Shown in pieces: positions 42,669 to 55,379 of a stretch of DNA of 64,000 nt; position 1 is the stretch's first letter, and every line of letters begins with the position of its first letter. The notes beneath the pieces were generated by a model. That model saw nothing but the letters and a program-made list of their open reading frames with translations. It did no database searches and was not told where the DNA came from. Made by a program: the position numbers and the translations under genes. The DNA comes from Amia ocellicauda (taxonomy: Eukaryota > Chordata > Actinopteri > Amiiformes > Amiidae), in assembly GCF_036373705.1 (NCBI RefSeq), contig NW_027102660.1, forward strand, positions 806,001-870,000, given 5' to 3'.

Positions 42669-43412
42669 TTAATAAGCTTCCCAACGATGGATAGATCCTG
42701 AGGATGGTCGCTCAGCACGGTCAGAGTAATGAGATATCGGAGTCAGATCAGGCTCCACCTCTTTACACAGACGGATTTTTTGTCGCGTTTCCTGGTTAGG
42801 AACTGTTGATTGGGGCATGTTCAGACAGGCCATCGCCTGTAGGAAAGCATTCCAGCCTACAGGTCGGCGACTATCGGGTACCTTATTAGTGCTAGTGACA
42901 CTCTTCAACAAATCAAACATGTGTGAACCTTTGATCAGTTGTCCTTTAAAAACAAATTCACCCTGTTCATTCCAAGCCGTTACCCGCGGTTTCTGAACCA
43001 TTTTGTGCAGGATATATTCTGCATGTCTTTTGCTTCTGGCCGGCATGTTTCTCAAAACATCCGTTACAACATCTCCCTCTGAACTCTCAACAGGTTCGGT
43101 CACCGCAACATCTTTATCAACCGTACCCCCCGCATCAGCCCCAGAACCATTTTCTTGAGAGGCCATGGTTAAAGTTAAAATGTTTTGATCTTTTTCACCC
43201 TGTCTAACCAGACGGAGGTAGCGCTGTAACGTGTTGGTATACAACTGGGCTTTGGAATACTGATTTAAATCGGCCCTGGCCTGTATAGCTTTCATTTCAG
43301 AGTCCAGGTTGTTTTCGGCCATTTGTCTAATGGGCTCTGGCCCGACAACATTTTTTCTCAGTTTCTCAAGCTGCTCCTGAGGGATCAAAAACATTTTCTG
43401 AGCATATTCCAT
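42669..43412 (-). CDS. 247-aa conserved Maverick protein, intact
   Basis: Same length as copy 2, with a few substitutions (QMAENN for QTSENN). The preceding gap (42490-42668) is an A/T-rich convergent terminator as in copy 1. Confidence 0.78.
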   Translation of the reverse strand: MEYAQKMFLIPQEQLEKLRKNVVGPEPIRQMAENNLDSEMKAIQARADLNQYSKAQLYTNTLQRYLRLVRQGEKDQNILTLTMASQENGSGADAGGTVDKDVAVTEPVESSEGDVVTDVLRNMPARSKRHAEYILHKMVQKPRVTAWNEQGEFVFKGQLIKGSHMFDLLKSVTSTNKVPDSRRPVGWNAFLQAMACLNMPQSTVPNQETRQKIRLCKEVEPDLTPISHYSDRAERPSSGSIHRWEAY

Positions 43413-43414
43413 TA

Positions 43415-43750
43415 TTAACCCACTCTGGAAGCTAGAAGACTGGTTAGGAAAGGCACGGCTATGCTCAACAGCGGTCCTATAAAACCCCCGGTTTGATTAA
43501 TCTTCTTTCTTTTTCTTTTAATAGAATACTTCTTATTAGCGATGATCTTGATAACCGCTTTTTGTTTTTTGAGTTTAGAATGTTGAGAAGGGGTTAGGGG
43601 TATATTACCGCGTAAGATGTTAAAAGCTATTTCACACAGGGTCTCGATCAAATCCGAGGGGGCCCCTGCCAGCACAGCTTTCCTATGGCGCGGGCTCCTC
43701 TCAAATAACATTTGCAAAAGCGGCAGATTTCTTTTAATCCGAACAGACAT
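43415..43750 (-). CDS. 111-aa basic protein with GG-F site, intact
   Basis: Open, with one substitution (Gly18 to Arg) relative to copies 1 and 2. Confidence 0.75.
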   Translation of the reverse strand: MSVRIKRNLPLLQMLFERSPRHRKAVLAGAPSDLIETLCEIAFNILRGNIPLTPSQHSKLKKQKAVIKIIANKKYSIKRKRKKINQTGGFIGPLLSIAVPFLTSLLASRVG

Positions 43751-43756
43751 TCTTAT

Positions 43757-44428
43757 TTATTTCCTTTTCTTTAGCACATACACTGCCGGCCAATCGGGCG
43801 GGCACAAACCTGTTCTGAGGCGAAAGTCTTCTGGGGTTTGTGCTTTTAAGTCCGCAATCAAGTACCCGTAGGGTTTTTTGGTGGCATCCTCAAATGCCTC
43901 CAAAGAGAACTTGGTCTGGTTAGGGTACATTTGACGAGCCAAGACGGTGACCTGTAGTTTATCTCTGGGGTTTTTAAAAATAATTATATCATTGGCATAT
44001 AAATTAATAGTGCGGCTTTTTTTACCTTGAAAAAATAGATTTTGAACTAAATAAATAATACTTAAATTCCTATGATGAGTGTACTTTGTGAAAGCTTTTT
44101 CCACTTCACTGTTGTCACCGGCCTGCTCCATCAGGTCATCAAGGATCACTAGGTTAGTTTGACCGGGCGGGAACAAGTCATCACCACACAACGAGGCGGG
44201 GAGACCTTGCACAAATTTCAGATTATTTTTTTTCGAAGCCAAATCATCGTAGAGAGGTTGCCAGCAAGAGTAACACCACACTATGTTGTCAAGAGCTTGG
44301 GACACGGTTGCGTCCACATCTTCTATGATGTTCTTTATAAGATAGCTCTGCCCCGAATTGGAGGGACCGGCTATAATACAGGAGAAAGGGTGTTGAAGTC
44401 TGTTATCAAAACCACCGCTAATATCCAT
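43757..44428 (-). pseudogene. Packaging ATPase, open frame but Walker A Lys replaced
   Basis: All 223 codons are open. The P-loop reads GPSNSGQS: the CAG at 44350-44348 (plus strand CTG) replaces the AAG of copies 1 and 2. Loss of the Walker A Lys abolishes ATP hydrolysis in most P-loop enzymes, so this copy is probably inactive even though it looks intact. Confidence 0.88.
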
Positions 44429-47400
44429 AAGGCAGAGTGGTATAATCAGTCTTCAACACTCTTTTATTGTACACCACTCTGAACCGTTTGTTTAGTGATC
44501 TATTTTCCAACGTGTACCCCTTTTTATTGCGATAGATCTGATTTCCGGCTGTAATAATCTCACGAGGAGGCGCGTCTTTCTCGTTACATAACTTTCTACC
44601 AGGGTCGTCAGAGACTTGATGTTAATGAGCTTGTTGTTACAATGGTTCAGAGTGAAACCCTTAACTTTCATACAGGTCTTACCCGCAGCCGTTCTGTATG
44701 CGTAAGTCTTAGGACCCCCTGAAACAAACTCCACTATGTGGTCCTGAGGATCTAGTTCGCTCGTTAACTCCCCAAGGTAGTCCCCGAGGGGAGGGACCCA
44801 ATCCCCTGGCCTGGTGACAAAGATTACAGAGTCAGTATCATGATAGAGCGTGCGTTCCTGCAACTGATCCATTAAGTTGTACAGTTCAAGCCGGGCGTAA
44901 GCCGTGGTAAAAACCGCTATGAAAACATTAACGTTCCCCTGTTTGGTGGGGAAATCTTTAGGGGCCCTCCACTGGACCTGTGCCACGTGGTCATTTAAGA
45001 ATTGAAAGTGTGATACTGCATGTTGTTTGGAAAACATAAATTCTATGAACAGTTCAGGGGTTTTAATCAAGGTTGTGTTTAGACGGTAATTTCTTTCCCC
45101 AAACTTACCCCACAGACTGTTTAAAATCAGTTTGGACATTTGTCTCTTGGCGGGGTTTACAGTTATGTTCCCCGGCTCTAGACGGATCCCTTCCTTTTCA
45201 AAATATTGCTGAACGTATCGCTCTTTGGCCGCGGAGTCAACACACCATGAGGGATAGCCCGATGCCTCCTGTTTCCCTTTCAGATGGATCATAATGTAAT
45301 CAGCAAAAAGAGTATCAGTTTTTTCAGAAAAATGCCAAACCTCATACACCTTACCGACTCTGTAACCTTTCTCCACCGCCTTGTCAAGCTCAATGCTACA
45401 CCAGACACCCGTCAGCGCTCTCTCTTCATCACTGTGCAGACAAGAGGTAGTTTGATTTTCAGTTTCCACACACGTTCTACACAGAGGGAACATCAATTTT
45501 CCCGAACACCTGTAAGGCAACACGGGTAAGAACAGCTCGCGAGGAGGGTACATGGTGACTTTGATCAAACTAAAGTAATGTCCGATTTCGAGAAAGTCAC
45601 GATAAACAATGGTTGGACGCCCCACCGGGTACATTTTGGTCTTGTTGACATAAGGGTACAGACTGGTGAAATCATAGTAATCTACTCTCTCACCCTCCTT
45701 TACCTCATAATGTAAACAGAGGGCATTGGTACAACCCCCAAATAACGCATCCCGGGGCTCTAGACATTCAGGAAAGTCCAAGGTTTCCATAAACCGTTGT
45801 ACCCCCGCATCCTGTTGCTTCAGGGTCGTCCACTCGTGTTCCCAAATCACCAGCACTTTCAAACCATAGGTGTTTTTTAAAGTTTCAATTCGTTCCTGGA
45901 AATCATAGTACATATCACCGCAGAGTTTTAGTGTTACGGGGTTAAAGGTGTTTGGGTCAAAGCACTGAGGACAGCCATGGTAAATACAACCGGCAAACTC
46001 ATAAGCGGTACGCCGCCCGGACACGTCGCTAAAACCGTCTAAGTAGTAAGGCCCCATTTTTACTTCCCCTTGATTTAAAGCATGTCTGATGAAGATGTTA
46101 TCCCGGGCACTCAGGTATTCCACCCACTGTATGGAGACAGTCGAAAAGTTCTTTTGTCTAGCACGATAGTTGTCAGAAGTGGTGACCGCTATAGTGTTTT
46201 TCTGCAAGAAATTGGACCGATACATTTTCATGCAGAGAGACGCTATGGTCACACTTTGCAAAGGGTTGAGACCCGATGTGTTGATAACCTCGGCGCAGAA
46301 ACGCACACAGGCTTCTTTAAGGATCACCACATCATTTTTACAATAAGCGGCCATCTCTTCTCGGAAATCAAAAACACCTCACTTAACCGTATTGTACCAT
46401 TTAAAGAATTCCTCCCTCTCATGAGACATCATAGTATCAGCCCCATAATAAGAGGCGGGCGGGTAGGACCCTTGATAATTTTGAGTGTCCTTAGTATTAA
46501 AAAAATGGCAGAACCAACCTTTCTTCTGAGCCTCAAAACCCAGAGCCTTAGGCAAAGCGCTCAATTTCATGGGGAGGAAATTTAACAAGTCTATGTAACG
46601 TTAGTTGAAAGCTTCGTCGGTGAAACACATGATCTTGCTACCCTGAGCTATTATTCTTGGGGTCACCCCATTTTCCACCAGATACTTCATCAAAATGTAA
46701 GAATCATAACCCTTAGCATTGTGGGCAATAAATGTGTAATTGAGGTATTTTGGACCTCGATACCGCGTAAAGAAATCCCTGACACAACTCTCACCGCTAG
46801 CTGACCACTCACGATCCAACATGTCAATACAGTGTATATAATTAGCAACGTGGACCCCGTTTTCTTGCCGGCATTCAAAATCAAAAAAGACATACCAGTT
46901 GTGCGGCGGCTCCTTTTTAACCGGCTGAATAAAGCACTGGTGTTCGGACCCCGGGGTTAAATCAGCATTACAGATCCTGCATCTCGGCTCCAGACATTTG
47001 TGTGGTTTAACCTCATGAAAACGGTACTGGAGGCAACACTGCGGGCAACATTTAGTTTGATCACAATAACTCCATTTTTTAACCCCTCTCAGCAGCGGCC
47101 CTCTGTACCTTATGCTCGGAAAAACAGAACGCTGAGAGACAAATCCTTAAGCAATCTTTACATCGGATGGTAGGGGCCAAACCCTTACGACATTGCGGAT
47201 TGAAACAGACGTTACAGTAACCGTCACAGCGGTGCTTAAGCTTATCATTGAAGGCCTTATAACACCAATGACAAACATACGAACAACCCAAAAAAGCCGT
47301 CAAACTCTTTATTCCAAAGTAATGACTATCACTTAGGAAGAGAAACAGTGTCTGTGTATGGGTTTCAGGATGTGTCTGAAATTTCACAAATACTTCCTTT

Positions 47401-48646
47401 ACCTCACAACGGTACCACACAACAATTTTTAAAGACAACAACTCCTCAAACTTGGTGATGTCTGAAAAGGCAACCATCTGTTGAGAGTTTAAGCCGGCCC
47501 TCTGATGAAGCATTAAAGCCTCTTGCAGAGCTTGGGGTTCAGGCATGTCGGGGGTGAGTAGTTTTATTAAACTGTAAGCAAAACAGAGCTTATTGTCCCC
47601 ACTGGAACTCACCACTAATTGCCTGAGCTTGGTCCTAATTATGTCGTTCTTCAAGCATTTCGACAGTCATCTAAGCGCCCCACCCTCAGGGTTACGAACC
47701 ACATTCATTACCAGAGACAGACTTTCATCAGCTAAGATGGCTGCGTTACTTTGCAATAACGCTTCGATTTTAGCCAGACGTCTAAATTATCTCCACTCAG
47801 CATTACAGATAGGTTGCTAAACAAATCATCCCCTCTGAGTTCTAACTGTACAACATCTCGAGGTCTGACCCTTTCAGCAACCTGTTCAAGCATTTTCTGC
47901 AAGGCCTCGTGTATGTTGACAAATATTTCTGCATAATTGTCACAATTTAAAAGTTCTGCAAAATTAAAACGCTGAATCATTTCAAAATTGTTATAGGCCG
48001 GTCTATCTATAATCACGGGATCACTGGTACTCTTGGACACATCATCATTTTGAACAAAGCCTTCACCCCCTACATTCTCACAGAGCATGTCCTCCACAGC
48101 CTTATCAGTCTCAGAACCCTCCACATTCCGAACACCCCCACTGCTGACATCTACAAAACCCCCTTTTTGAGGAGGCTCATTTAAAGCCTGTAAAAGTCCT
48201 TCAAAGATATCCAACCGGTTAATGTCAAGACCCTCCTCTATAGTGATGGCTGCTTCTGCCGCCATCCTGTGTTCTAATTGTCTCAAATCATTTATAATAG
48301 GGGCAGAATTTGGTCGGGGTAGCTCCTCCAAAGCCTCCACCATTTCAAACAAATCGGGGTGAACTAGGGGGTGAACCTCTATAAGCGCTACCGGTGGGAG
48401 GTGGTTATTTAGATCATTGACCATCTGTAACAGGTCGGGGTTCACCGGTAAGTCTGTTAATTCACATTCTATCGGTGGTAATTGGGGGTTATTTAAATCA
48501 TTTATCATTTGTAATAGTTCCAGGTTCATTGGGACATCAGAGGAGTTCACAACAGGGCCGGGGATGTTCTCTCGGGAAGGTCTTTTTGGGGCCCTAGCTT
48601 GTTCATAATCCTTTAGTTTGTGAGTTCTTTTACCAAGTCAGGACAT
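44418..48646 (-). pseudogene. Protein-primed DNA polymerase B, broken
   Basis: Shared lesions as in copies 1 and 2 (TGA at codon 3 after ATG 48646; frame change near 47732-47780; TAA at about 46601-46603). Private lesions: TGA near 47671; one-base insertion near 47085; TGA near 46379; one-base loss near 44583. ExoI reads FDFE, the expected catalytic form (GAT at 46880-46882), unlike copies 1 and 2. Confidence 0.92.
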
Positions 48647-48712
48647 TTTTTAATTTATTTTTTATTTTTCCAACAACCCACAATAGTAAGGCGTTTTGTG
48701 TCTATTAAAACA

Positions 48713-50753
48713 TTAAATACGGTACAATTCGTTAGTAAGGGTATTAATAAGGGTGTTTTGGCTCTCTATCACCAGGTTTTGCCCCACTAACACAAGTCTT
48801 TGATTTTGTAACAAAGTATGTAGCAACTCATGCCGACCTTCAGGAAGTAGCTCCGGGGGCTGGTGGCCTGGCTCAGCTTCAAAGGATGGTCGCTCCGGTA
48901 AATCTCGGTCGAAGGAGGCAGGGAGCGAGCGTATACTCATGGACGGAGACCAAGAAGGCCTTTGCGGTGACACCCTGGCCAAGCGCGGGGTACTGTTCCG
49001 CGTTTCTGTAGCCAAGAAACGGGTCTGGGGGGACGATGTTGAAACCAGGCCGTCGTTGGGTGGTGTGTCAGCCCTGACTGACGGCGACCCCTGAGGTTGT
49101 TGGATGCCTGTATTTGTTCCGCCCGACAATGCGGCGGGCTGAATCTGGGGTGTTGAATTACCCCCAGAAGGCTGTGGCCTGAGTAGATGTTGGGGGGTCT
49201 CCAAGACCACCGTGGGGGATCCTATCGGTGATCTCACCGGGGAAGATGTTTGATCCCACTTAGACGGGGTAATTGTCCTCAATAGCTCATCCACAGAATG
49301 ACTATCCCAAGAGTCTTGGGAAGAATAAAAATATACATTACATTTACATCTTTAAACGGTGACAGAAATCAAACTTAAAACAACATGTCCAGGACATTCA
49401 AAACCTTTAGCTTTTTTAAACCTTTGAAAATAGCCTTAGACATTCACTACAACGCCTTATTATTTACAGACAATATATTTATTAGGACTTGATAATAAAT
49501 GTAAAACAGAGAAGCCGCTGTAAATAAACTGTTTCTTAAATGTTTCTTTAAAAACTGTAATATTGTTAATAAAACACACACACGCACAACAACATTTCAT
49601 TTTTAAACGAACCTTCCAAGTGTAAACGCTTCCTGATCCCGGGACTTCCTGTTTCACAAATGTTTTCACGATCTGTTTAAATATTAAATACAATGAACAC
49701 CTTCAAGCCTTTTCCTACAACCACTTTAAAACAGAAGTATAATAGCGGGAGATAAGCCAAACAACTTACTAAACCCTTTCGGACGTCTTTACTTCCTAAC
49801 CAGACGGTACGGCAATCGGTCATTTCTAAACACGTTCCCCAGAAACAAGCATAGACCTGTCCGGACTTCTAAAGATCTTTCCCAGAACCCCCCGCCCTAC
49901 AGGAAACGGTCACCCATCGCTTAAATATTAGCCATCAACGGGCAAACAAAGCCCTTTTAAAAACATTAAAGTTTGAAAGATCTTACTTACCTCCACAGAA
50001 TAATCGTTTCTTATGTTTTTCGGCTGGTTTAGCTTTTTGCACCGCTGTGAAGGTAAGAGACATGTTTAACCTTTAACCACACCGCTTTATAAAAAGCTTT
50101 AACCTCTTACAGGCTGCAGACATATACTCACAGCTATCAGATACCGGGGCTAACGGCCTTTCAGATTCTTGAAAGGTTACGGTTCTCGAAGGTAAAACGA
50201 AACAAGCCCTCGATGTGGAAGGCCTTTCGTTGTCTCGAACCACGTTTCTTAATACTGTTAGACAGGATAATTTTTTAAAATTAACAAAACTGGACTCAAA
50301 CATCTTACAGAAACGTTATACAAACAAACAGGGGTTTAGTTCTTACCCGGTCGGCAGACAGCCTGTCTAGGGACAACCACTTCTCTTGGTCGATCCTCGG
50401 AGACATTAATCACAGGCCTTTCGATAGTTTCTGTGTAATTAAAGAGACCGGCATTAATATATATTAAAACGTTTTCATAACTCTAATGAGCCGCTTCAAA
50501 ACCACACACACCCATGCATAAGAACCCATGAGCGCAAACACAAAAATCTTACCGTCGTTGTTCCAGATGATCTCCTCAGCGTTGGGAATTAACTCCTGTT
50601 GACTGGTTGAAAAATAATTTTACAGAACTTAAAACAGATGTTATAGCCTTATTTACAATACATGCACACAACACGCTCTGAGTCAATGAAAATAATCTGA
50701 AGACTTGCCTAAAAACTCGTTTAAATCGAATCGCTGATGTTGTTTCCGGACAT
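48713..50753 (-). pseudogene. Six-exon gene, copy 3, exon 1 frameshift and lost acceptor
   Basis: Exons 50753-50709, 50606-50553, 50430-50347, 50254-50132, 50044-49991 and 49314-48713. Exon lengths match copy 2. Exon 1 has the same one-base loss as copy 2. The acceptor before exon 2 has changed from CAG to CAA (plus GGTTG at 50605-50609). Exon 6 is open. Confidence 0.8.
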
Positions 50754-51329
50754 TGTTGATCTTTAGTCTTAAATCGAAAGGTCAGTATGAGTCTGTCGAG
50801 CTGAAGACCAGACCTTCATACTTATACTGATGGCCACATGCCGGATCTGTTTGTAAGGCATTGTTCTGGTCTGGCCTTTGTGCCACCCTGTTACCAATTA
50901 ACATATCAAAACCAACCAATAAAATGACACTGCATCAAATTTCAAATAGAAACCAAGATGGAGACGATCTCTCTCCTCTCTACTCTAAACTTTTATTAGA
51001 ACCTTTTGGTCTCTCAAAAAAACATTTTTAAGCATCAAGACCTATAGTCAACAACCACTAAGAATATTTCAGGCCTTTATAAGCGCTAAAAAACAACCTG
51101 AGCCTAGAAAATAACTATAAAGATCAAAAATAACTAGCGCTTTTACAGTGATTTTTTTTTTTTTTTTTATAGCGATGCTTTGTTTGGTATTAAACAAGTC
51201 ACAAACTACTCAGAACAGCGTTTATCCCCGCAAAAGAGATATTTGGGTTTATTTTACAAAGCTTATAAATTATATAGGTTAAAAGTATTCTGAATGTTTT
51301 GATATCACACGCCATACCAACTGTTGTCT
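50754..51329. other. Truncated non-coding right arm of copy 3
   Basis: Colinear with 32211-32784. Ends at the same junction. No gene is seen. Confidence 0.8.
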
Positions 51330-51401
51330 TCTACACCTTACGGTAGCAACAAATCTAACTACTGCTTTACTTTAACAATAATAATGACGGCGACCACGAT
51401 G

Positions 51402-51461
51402 ACAACAAGAACAACAACAACAAGAACAACAACAACAACATCATCATCATCATCATCATCA
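51402..51461. repeat. AAC/ATC microsatellite
   Basis: Matches the one at 32857 nearly base for base. Confidence 0.8.
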
Positions 51462-51625
51462 GATTTTAATTAAAAGTGGCTACACCAGCGTTTACAATTT
51501 CAACCTGTCGACGGACGGACGCTCTGAGTGCATCGATTGCGGGCACTCCAATGAAGAAAAGACACCCACCGCCTCCGGGGAACCACGAGGGCAAGCATGA
51601 CGAAAAGGGCCAGCCCACAGTAGGC

Positions 51626-51698
51626 TGTTTCCGCCCGGTTTCGAACCGGGGACCTTTCGCGCGTTAGGCGAACGTGATAACCACTACACTACGGAAAC
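51626..51698 (-). tRNA. tRNA-Val (AAC)
   Basis: 73 bases with all four stems intact and anticodon AAC. Probably functional. Confidence 0.92.
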
Positions 51699-52004
51699 TG
51701 ACACCGCTGCCTCTTGCTTCAAATGGTTACCGTTAAAGCCTGCTGGTAAAACGGGCTCAGGTGTTTCAGGTCGGCTAGGCTGTGAGAAGTGCGGCGAAAG
51801 GATGCCATTTTCACAGACCTGTTTGGCATTGCTAAAGGGCACATCAGGACACTTCGGAAACTCTTTCAAAGGCAGGACGCCCTGCGCTCTGACAGTGCCT
51901 GCACTTAACCCAACAAGGTGATGCTGAATGGCTTGTTCAAACGGCTGGTGGTCTTCCGTCACCACCAGACTATGAGAGCTATACTGCGCCTTCAACTACA
52001 TAAG

Positions 52005-52189
52005 AGTAGATAGTAGGGTTTTTTGGGCGCGGCCTATTTTGTTATGACGTATGCCCTAAGCTTATTAATATTCCTACGTCATAATTGGGGGGCGTGATTT
52101 TAGGTAGAGTTATTTCCTTAATTATTCCTACGTCATATCCGTCAGAAAGTGTGCACCCATAAAACCCTGAACAACAAGGCCACCCATAA
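52005..52189 (+). repeat. Left terminal inverted repeat, copy 4
   Basis: Shares the GTGCACCC variant with copy 3; three ATF/CRE motifs intact. Confidence 0.92.
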
Positions 52190-52307
52190 ATACCCCCACC
52201 CCTCTGAAGGCAACGCCCCGAAACTCTCCTCTCTATTTAAGAACCCGCGCTTCTTTTAGGCAATACCTCTTTAATTCTCAGCATCTGAAACATCCCGCTT
52301 CTTCAAC

Positions 52308-52737
52308 ATGTCCAGCGACATCAACATGAAACCCCGCAAGAAACAATCCCGGGCAAGGGTTCCTGTACTCACCAATTTGAAGATTGAACGCTCCTGGGTG
52401 TTGTTCTGGGGGGCTCGACGGGGTTACCGCTTTAAAAGGGATCCCAGCTATGTTGGAGTGGAGCTTTTTGCTTTGGGAGAGAAGGAGGGTACGTTGGAAC
52501 CTTTTGAGACGGTAATTGAATACTCTTATGAGGACTGGTTGAAGGTGATGGCCTGGAGAGATCTGGGGCTTGTGGATAAGACTCTAGAAGGCTTGCAAGA
52601 GGGTCCAAGAGAATGCGAAATGGAGTCTCCGACTCAGGGTTTTGAAAGGTGTGAATGGGAAAGCTTGCAGAACTACAACAGACGACGTGTGGGGTTTTGG
52701 AGGGGGGTCTGACGGCTCAGGGGCTACTCTCTTCTAA
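52308..52737 (+). pseudogene. Gene A with 281-bp internal deletion
   Basis: Same deletion endpoints and same 430-base length as copy 3; frame ends at 52712. Confidence 0.85.
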
Positions 52738-52815
52738 GAGGGCGGTGTGTCGTGACGTAGTGAAGAGATAGGATAAAAGGTGCAACAATTCATTCATGGT
52801 TTAAAATTAAAGAGA

Positions 52816-53664
52816 ATGTCTTACCCGAAAGCTGCGGACGTCGACAGGCTCTACAGGCCTCTTCAAACCCGGGATCACCCCTGGTTCTATTCCCCATATT
52901 TTGTATACACTCTGGAACCCTTTGACTGTGGTTACTCTCCAAGACCTCAGACCCCGGTCCCTCAGGACGAAACAACATGCGGTGCGATGGATGTCCAAAT
53001 GAGTCTCGGGGATCCCCAGCCTCTGGAGCTCATGGAGGGCCTCGATTTTGCCGAACTGTCTACCGTCTGTGCGTCTCAGGAGGGGGTCAGTCCAATGGAT
53101 GGAGAAACACCCCACAAACCACCAGGCGACCCAATGAGCATCGGACTGTCCCGGGGGCGTGATGAAGACGCAGGATTTATGCCCGGGGTATGTGACCAAG
53201 TAAGCAGAGTGGTTAAAAGCACCCTGGTGTATATTCTGAGTGCTCTCATCGACCGAGCTCTGAAAGAAGTCTGTCGGGGGTGTGAAGTGAATCACCCCAG
53301 TCAGTTGAGACACAGTTGTTTGTTTGAACCAGACCGTTACTATTTCCTGTTCTATTTCAATGTGTTTTACAGAAGACTGAACAAACCGTGGCTGAAACCG
53401 GCACTAATCAAGGCGCTCTCTTACTCCCACATACATGTCACTGTGGGACAAGTCCAGAAAATCATAGATGAGATTTTGCTGGAGCTGAAAAAGGAGCCGT
53501 TTATAATAGAGAAACTTGGGCAGCTGCTCAATGACCTGGATGAGCCGAGTAGAAAAACCGCTGGCAAGCTAAAAGCTTATTTCTTCCGTAAAGAAGTTAA
53601 AGCTGGGGGCAGCGACGAAGAATTCGACATCTACGCCACTGATTCAGACTCTGACCTGAACTAA
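52816..53664 (+). CDS. Gene B, intact
   Basis: 282 codons, nearly the same as copy 3 (Tyr for Asp at residue 28). The Cys/His cluster is intact. Confidence 0.8.
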   Translation: MSYPKAADVDRLYRPLQTRDHPWFYSPYFVYTLEPFDCGYSPRPQTPVPQDETTCGAMDVQMSLGDPQPLELMEGLDFAELSTVCASQEGVSPMDGETPHKPPGDPMSIGLSRGRDEDAGFMPGVCDQVSRVVKSTLVYILSALIDRALKEVCRGCEVNHPSQLRHSCLFEPDRYYFLFYFNVFYRRLNKPWLKPALIKALSYSHIHVTVGQVQKIIDEILLELKKEPFIIEKLGQLLNDLDEPSRKTAGKLKAYFFRKEVKAGGSDEEFDIYATDSDSDLN

Positions 53665-53676
53665 GGGACTTTGAAC

Positions 53677-54069
53677 ATGGGGAATGTTCTGGACTGCTTC
53701 TGCAACTGGTTCTGTCATCAACACTCTGCAGCTAACCTGAGAGCGCTATTACACCATGTGCTTGACAGAAAAGTAGCCAACGCGAGCCTTTTCTCTACAG
53801 ATTTAACCATCGATGAGGATCAACTTTCAAACCTGGAAAAGTGAATGGCTGCTGTAACAAAGACCGGGGGGTACGAACACTGGGATGAAGGGCTCAAGGG
53901 GGCCAAGAATGATATTAGGCCATTTCATCAACATCTGTATGACCTTTTACTGAGCATGTTTAATACACCTCTGTTTAATTTTAAAATAGGTCATAATGTT
54001 GTTTTATTTACATATGTAACTGAGGTGTGTGCCTACAAGATAAAGAAACAGGTATATTTGTTGATATAG
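53677..54069 (+). pseudogene. Gene C (possible Bcl-2-like), nonsense at codon 56
   Basis: TGA at 53842-53844, as in copies 1 and 2. The BH1-like part differs by two substitutions (FNFKIGHNVV). Confidence 0.55.
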
Positions 54070-54241
54070 ATCAAGTAACCAATCATCTGATTTCATTTTG
54101 TCTGGACCGTAGAAAAAATTGTTGTGTATGTTATACTTTTCTCAAATGTCTTAAAAGGGGTATCTGCTCTCCTGAAGTTGAATAAAAAACCTTGTATAAA
54201 AACTTTGCGCATAGTGTGGGTCTGTGTGGTTATTTGACAGA

Positions 54242-55333
54242 ATGACTCGGCAAGCTCCCCAAATGCAGGAACTATACTACAACCCAGCCAAGATTGGGGG
54301 TTTGGCGGGTAAGAAGGGTTTTTAAAGAGGACTCGCTGAGGCCGGAGTGAAGGTTAATGATGTGGTTGTTTCAGAATGGTTACGGGAACAAGACGCCTAT
54401 ACCTAACATAAACCTCTCAGGATTAACTTTAAAAGAAACCGCGTATATGCAACTGACATAGACTCACAATGGCAAATGGATCTAGTCGATATGTCAAATT
54501 TATCAAAACATAACAATGGTCACAAATTGATGTTGATGTGTATCGATGTGTTATCAAAATATGCCTGGGCTCGCATTCTACATAATAAAACAGGTCGGGC
54601 GGTGACAAGGGCCTTTGAGGATATATTGTCCCAGGGTCGATGTCCTAAAAAACTGCAGACTGATAAAGGAAAAGAGTTTCTCAACAGAGAATTTCAGAAT
54701 CTACTGAAGAGACACAAAATACATCATTTCACCACCGGTAATGAGCTTAGGGCATCGGTAGTGGAGAGGTTTAACCGCACCATAAAGACCAAAATGTGGA
54801 GATATTTTACAGCGGTCAACACGTTCAAGTATTTTGATAAAGTTCAGGATTTTATCGATGCTTACAACCAAGGGTATCACACCAGTATTAAAATGAAGCC
54901 TAAAGATGTTGATCAAAGTAATTCTTTTAAGGTCTATAAAAAATTATACGGACCATTTATTAAGAAGGGAAAAACTACTTATAAGTTCAACATCGGTGAT
55001 GTGGTTCGCGTTTCAAAGCTAAGGAGTACTTTTGCCAAAGGTTATGAAGAAACATTTTCTGACGAATATTTTACAGTTACCGAACAGTTGGCTAGAGACC
55101 CACCCGTGTACCGGTTAAAAGACTATGACGGGGAGGATATAGAAGGAACGTTTTACGAAGCCGAGTTACAAAAAATTATTGTGGGTAAAGACAGTGTATA
55201 CAGAGTTGAAAAGATATTAGCTGAAAAAACCCAGAACCGGAAAAAATATGTGTTGATGAAATGGCTTGGATGGCCTGAAAAGTTCAATAGTTGGGTCCCG
55301 GAACAACAGGTTTGCGATATTCAATCCTTATAA
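54242..55333 (+). pseudogene. Chromodomain integrase, two early nonsense codons
   Basis: TAA at 54323-54325 (Gln codon lost) and TAA at 54404-54406 (Leu codon lost). From 54476 the catalytic core and chromodomain are open to the natural stop. Confidence 0.92.
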
Positions 55334-55379
55334 CAACTTGCCCGCGGGTGTGTTGTGGGCATTACTTTCGATACTCAAG

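Larger units (their letters stand above)
36022..51329 (+). mobile_element. Maverick/Polinton copy 3, right end lost at the same point as copy 2
   Basis: Starts after CATAAG 36016-36021 and ends at about 51329 with the same ACTGTTGTCT/TCTACACC junction as copy 2. It keeps open frames for genes B and C, major capsid protein, protease, the 247-aa and 111-aa genes and the ATPase (active-site change). Confidence 0.93.
51330..51998. repeat. tRNA-Val repeat between copies 3 and 4
   Basis: One unit, almost the same as 32785-33430, joined to the left-flank spacer. It contains the tRNA at 51626 and the hairpin. No protein gene. Confidence 0.85.
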
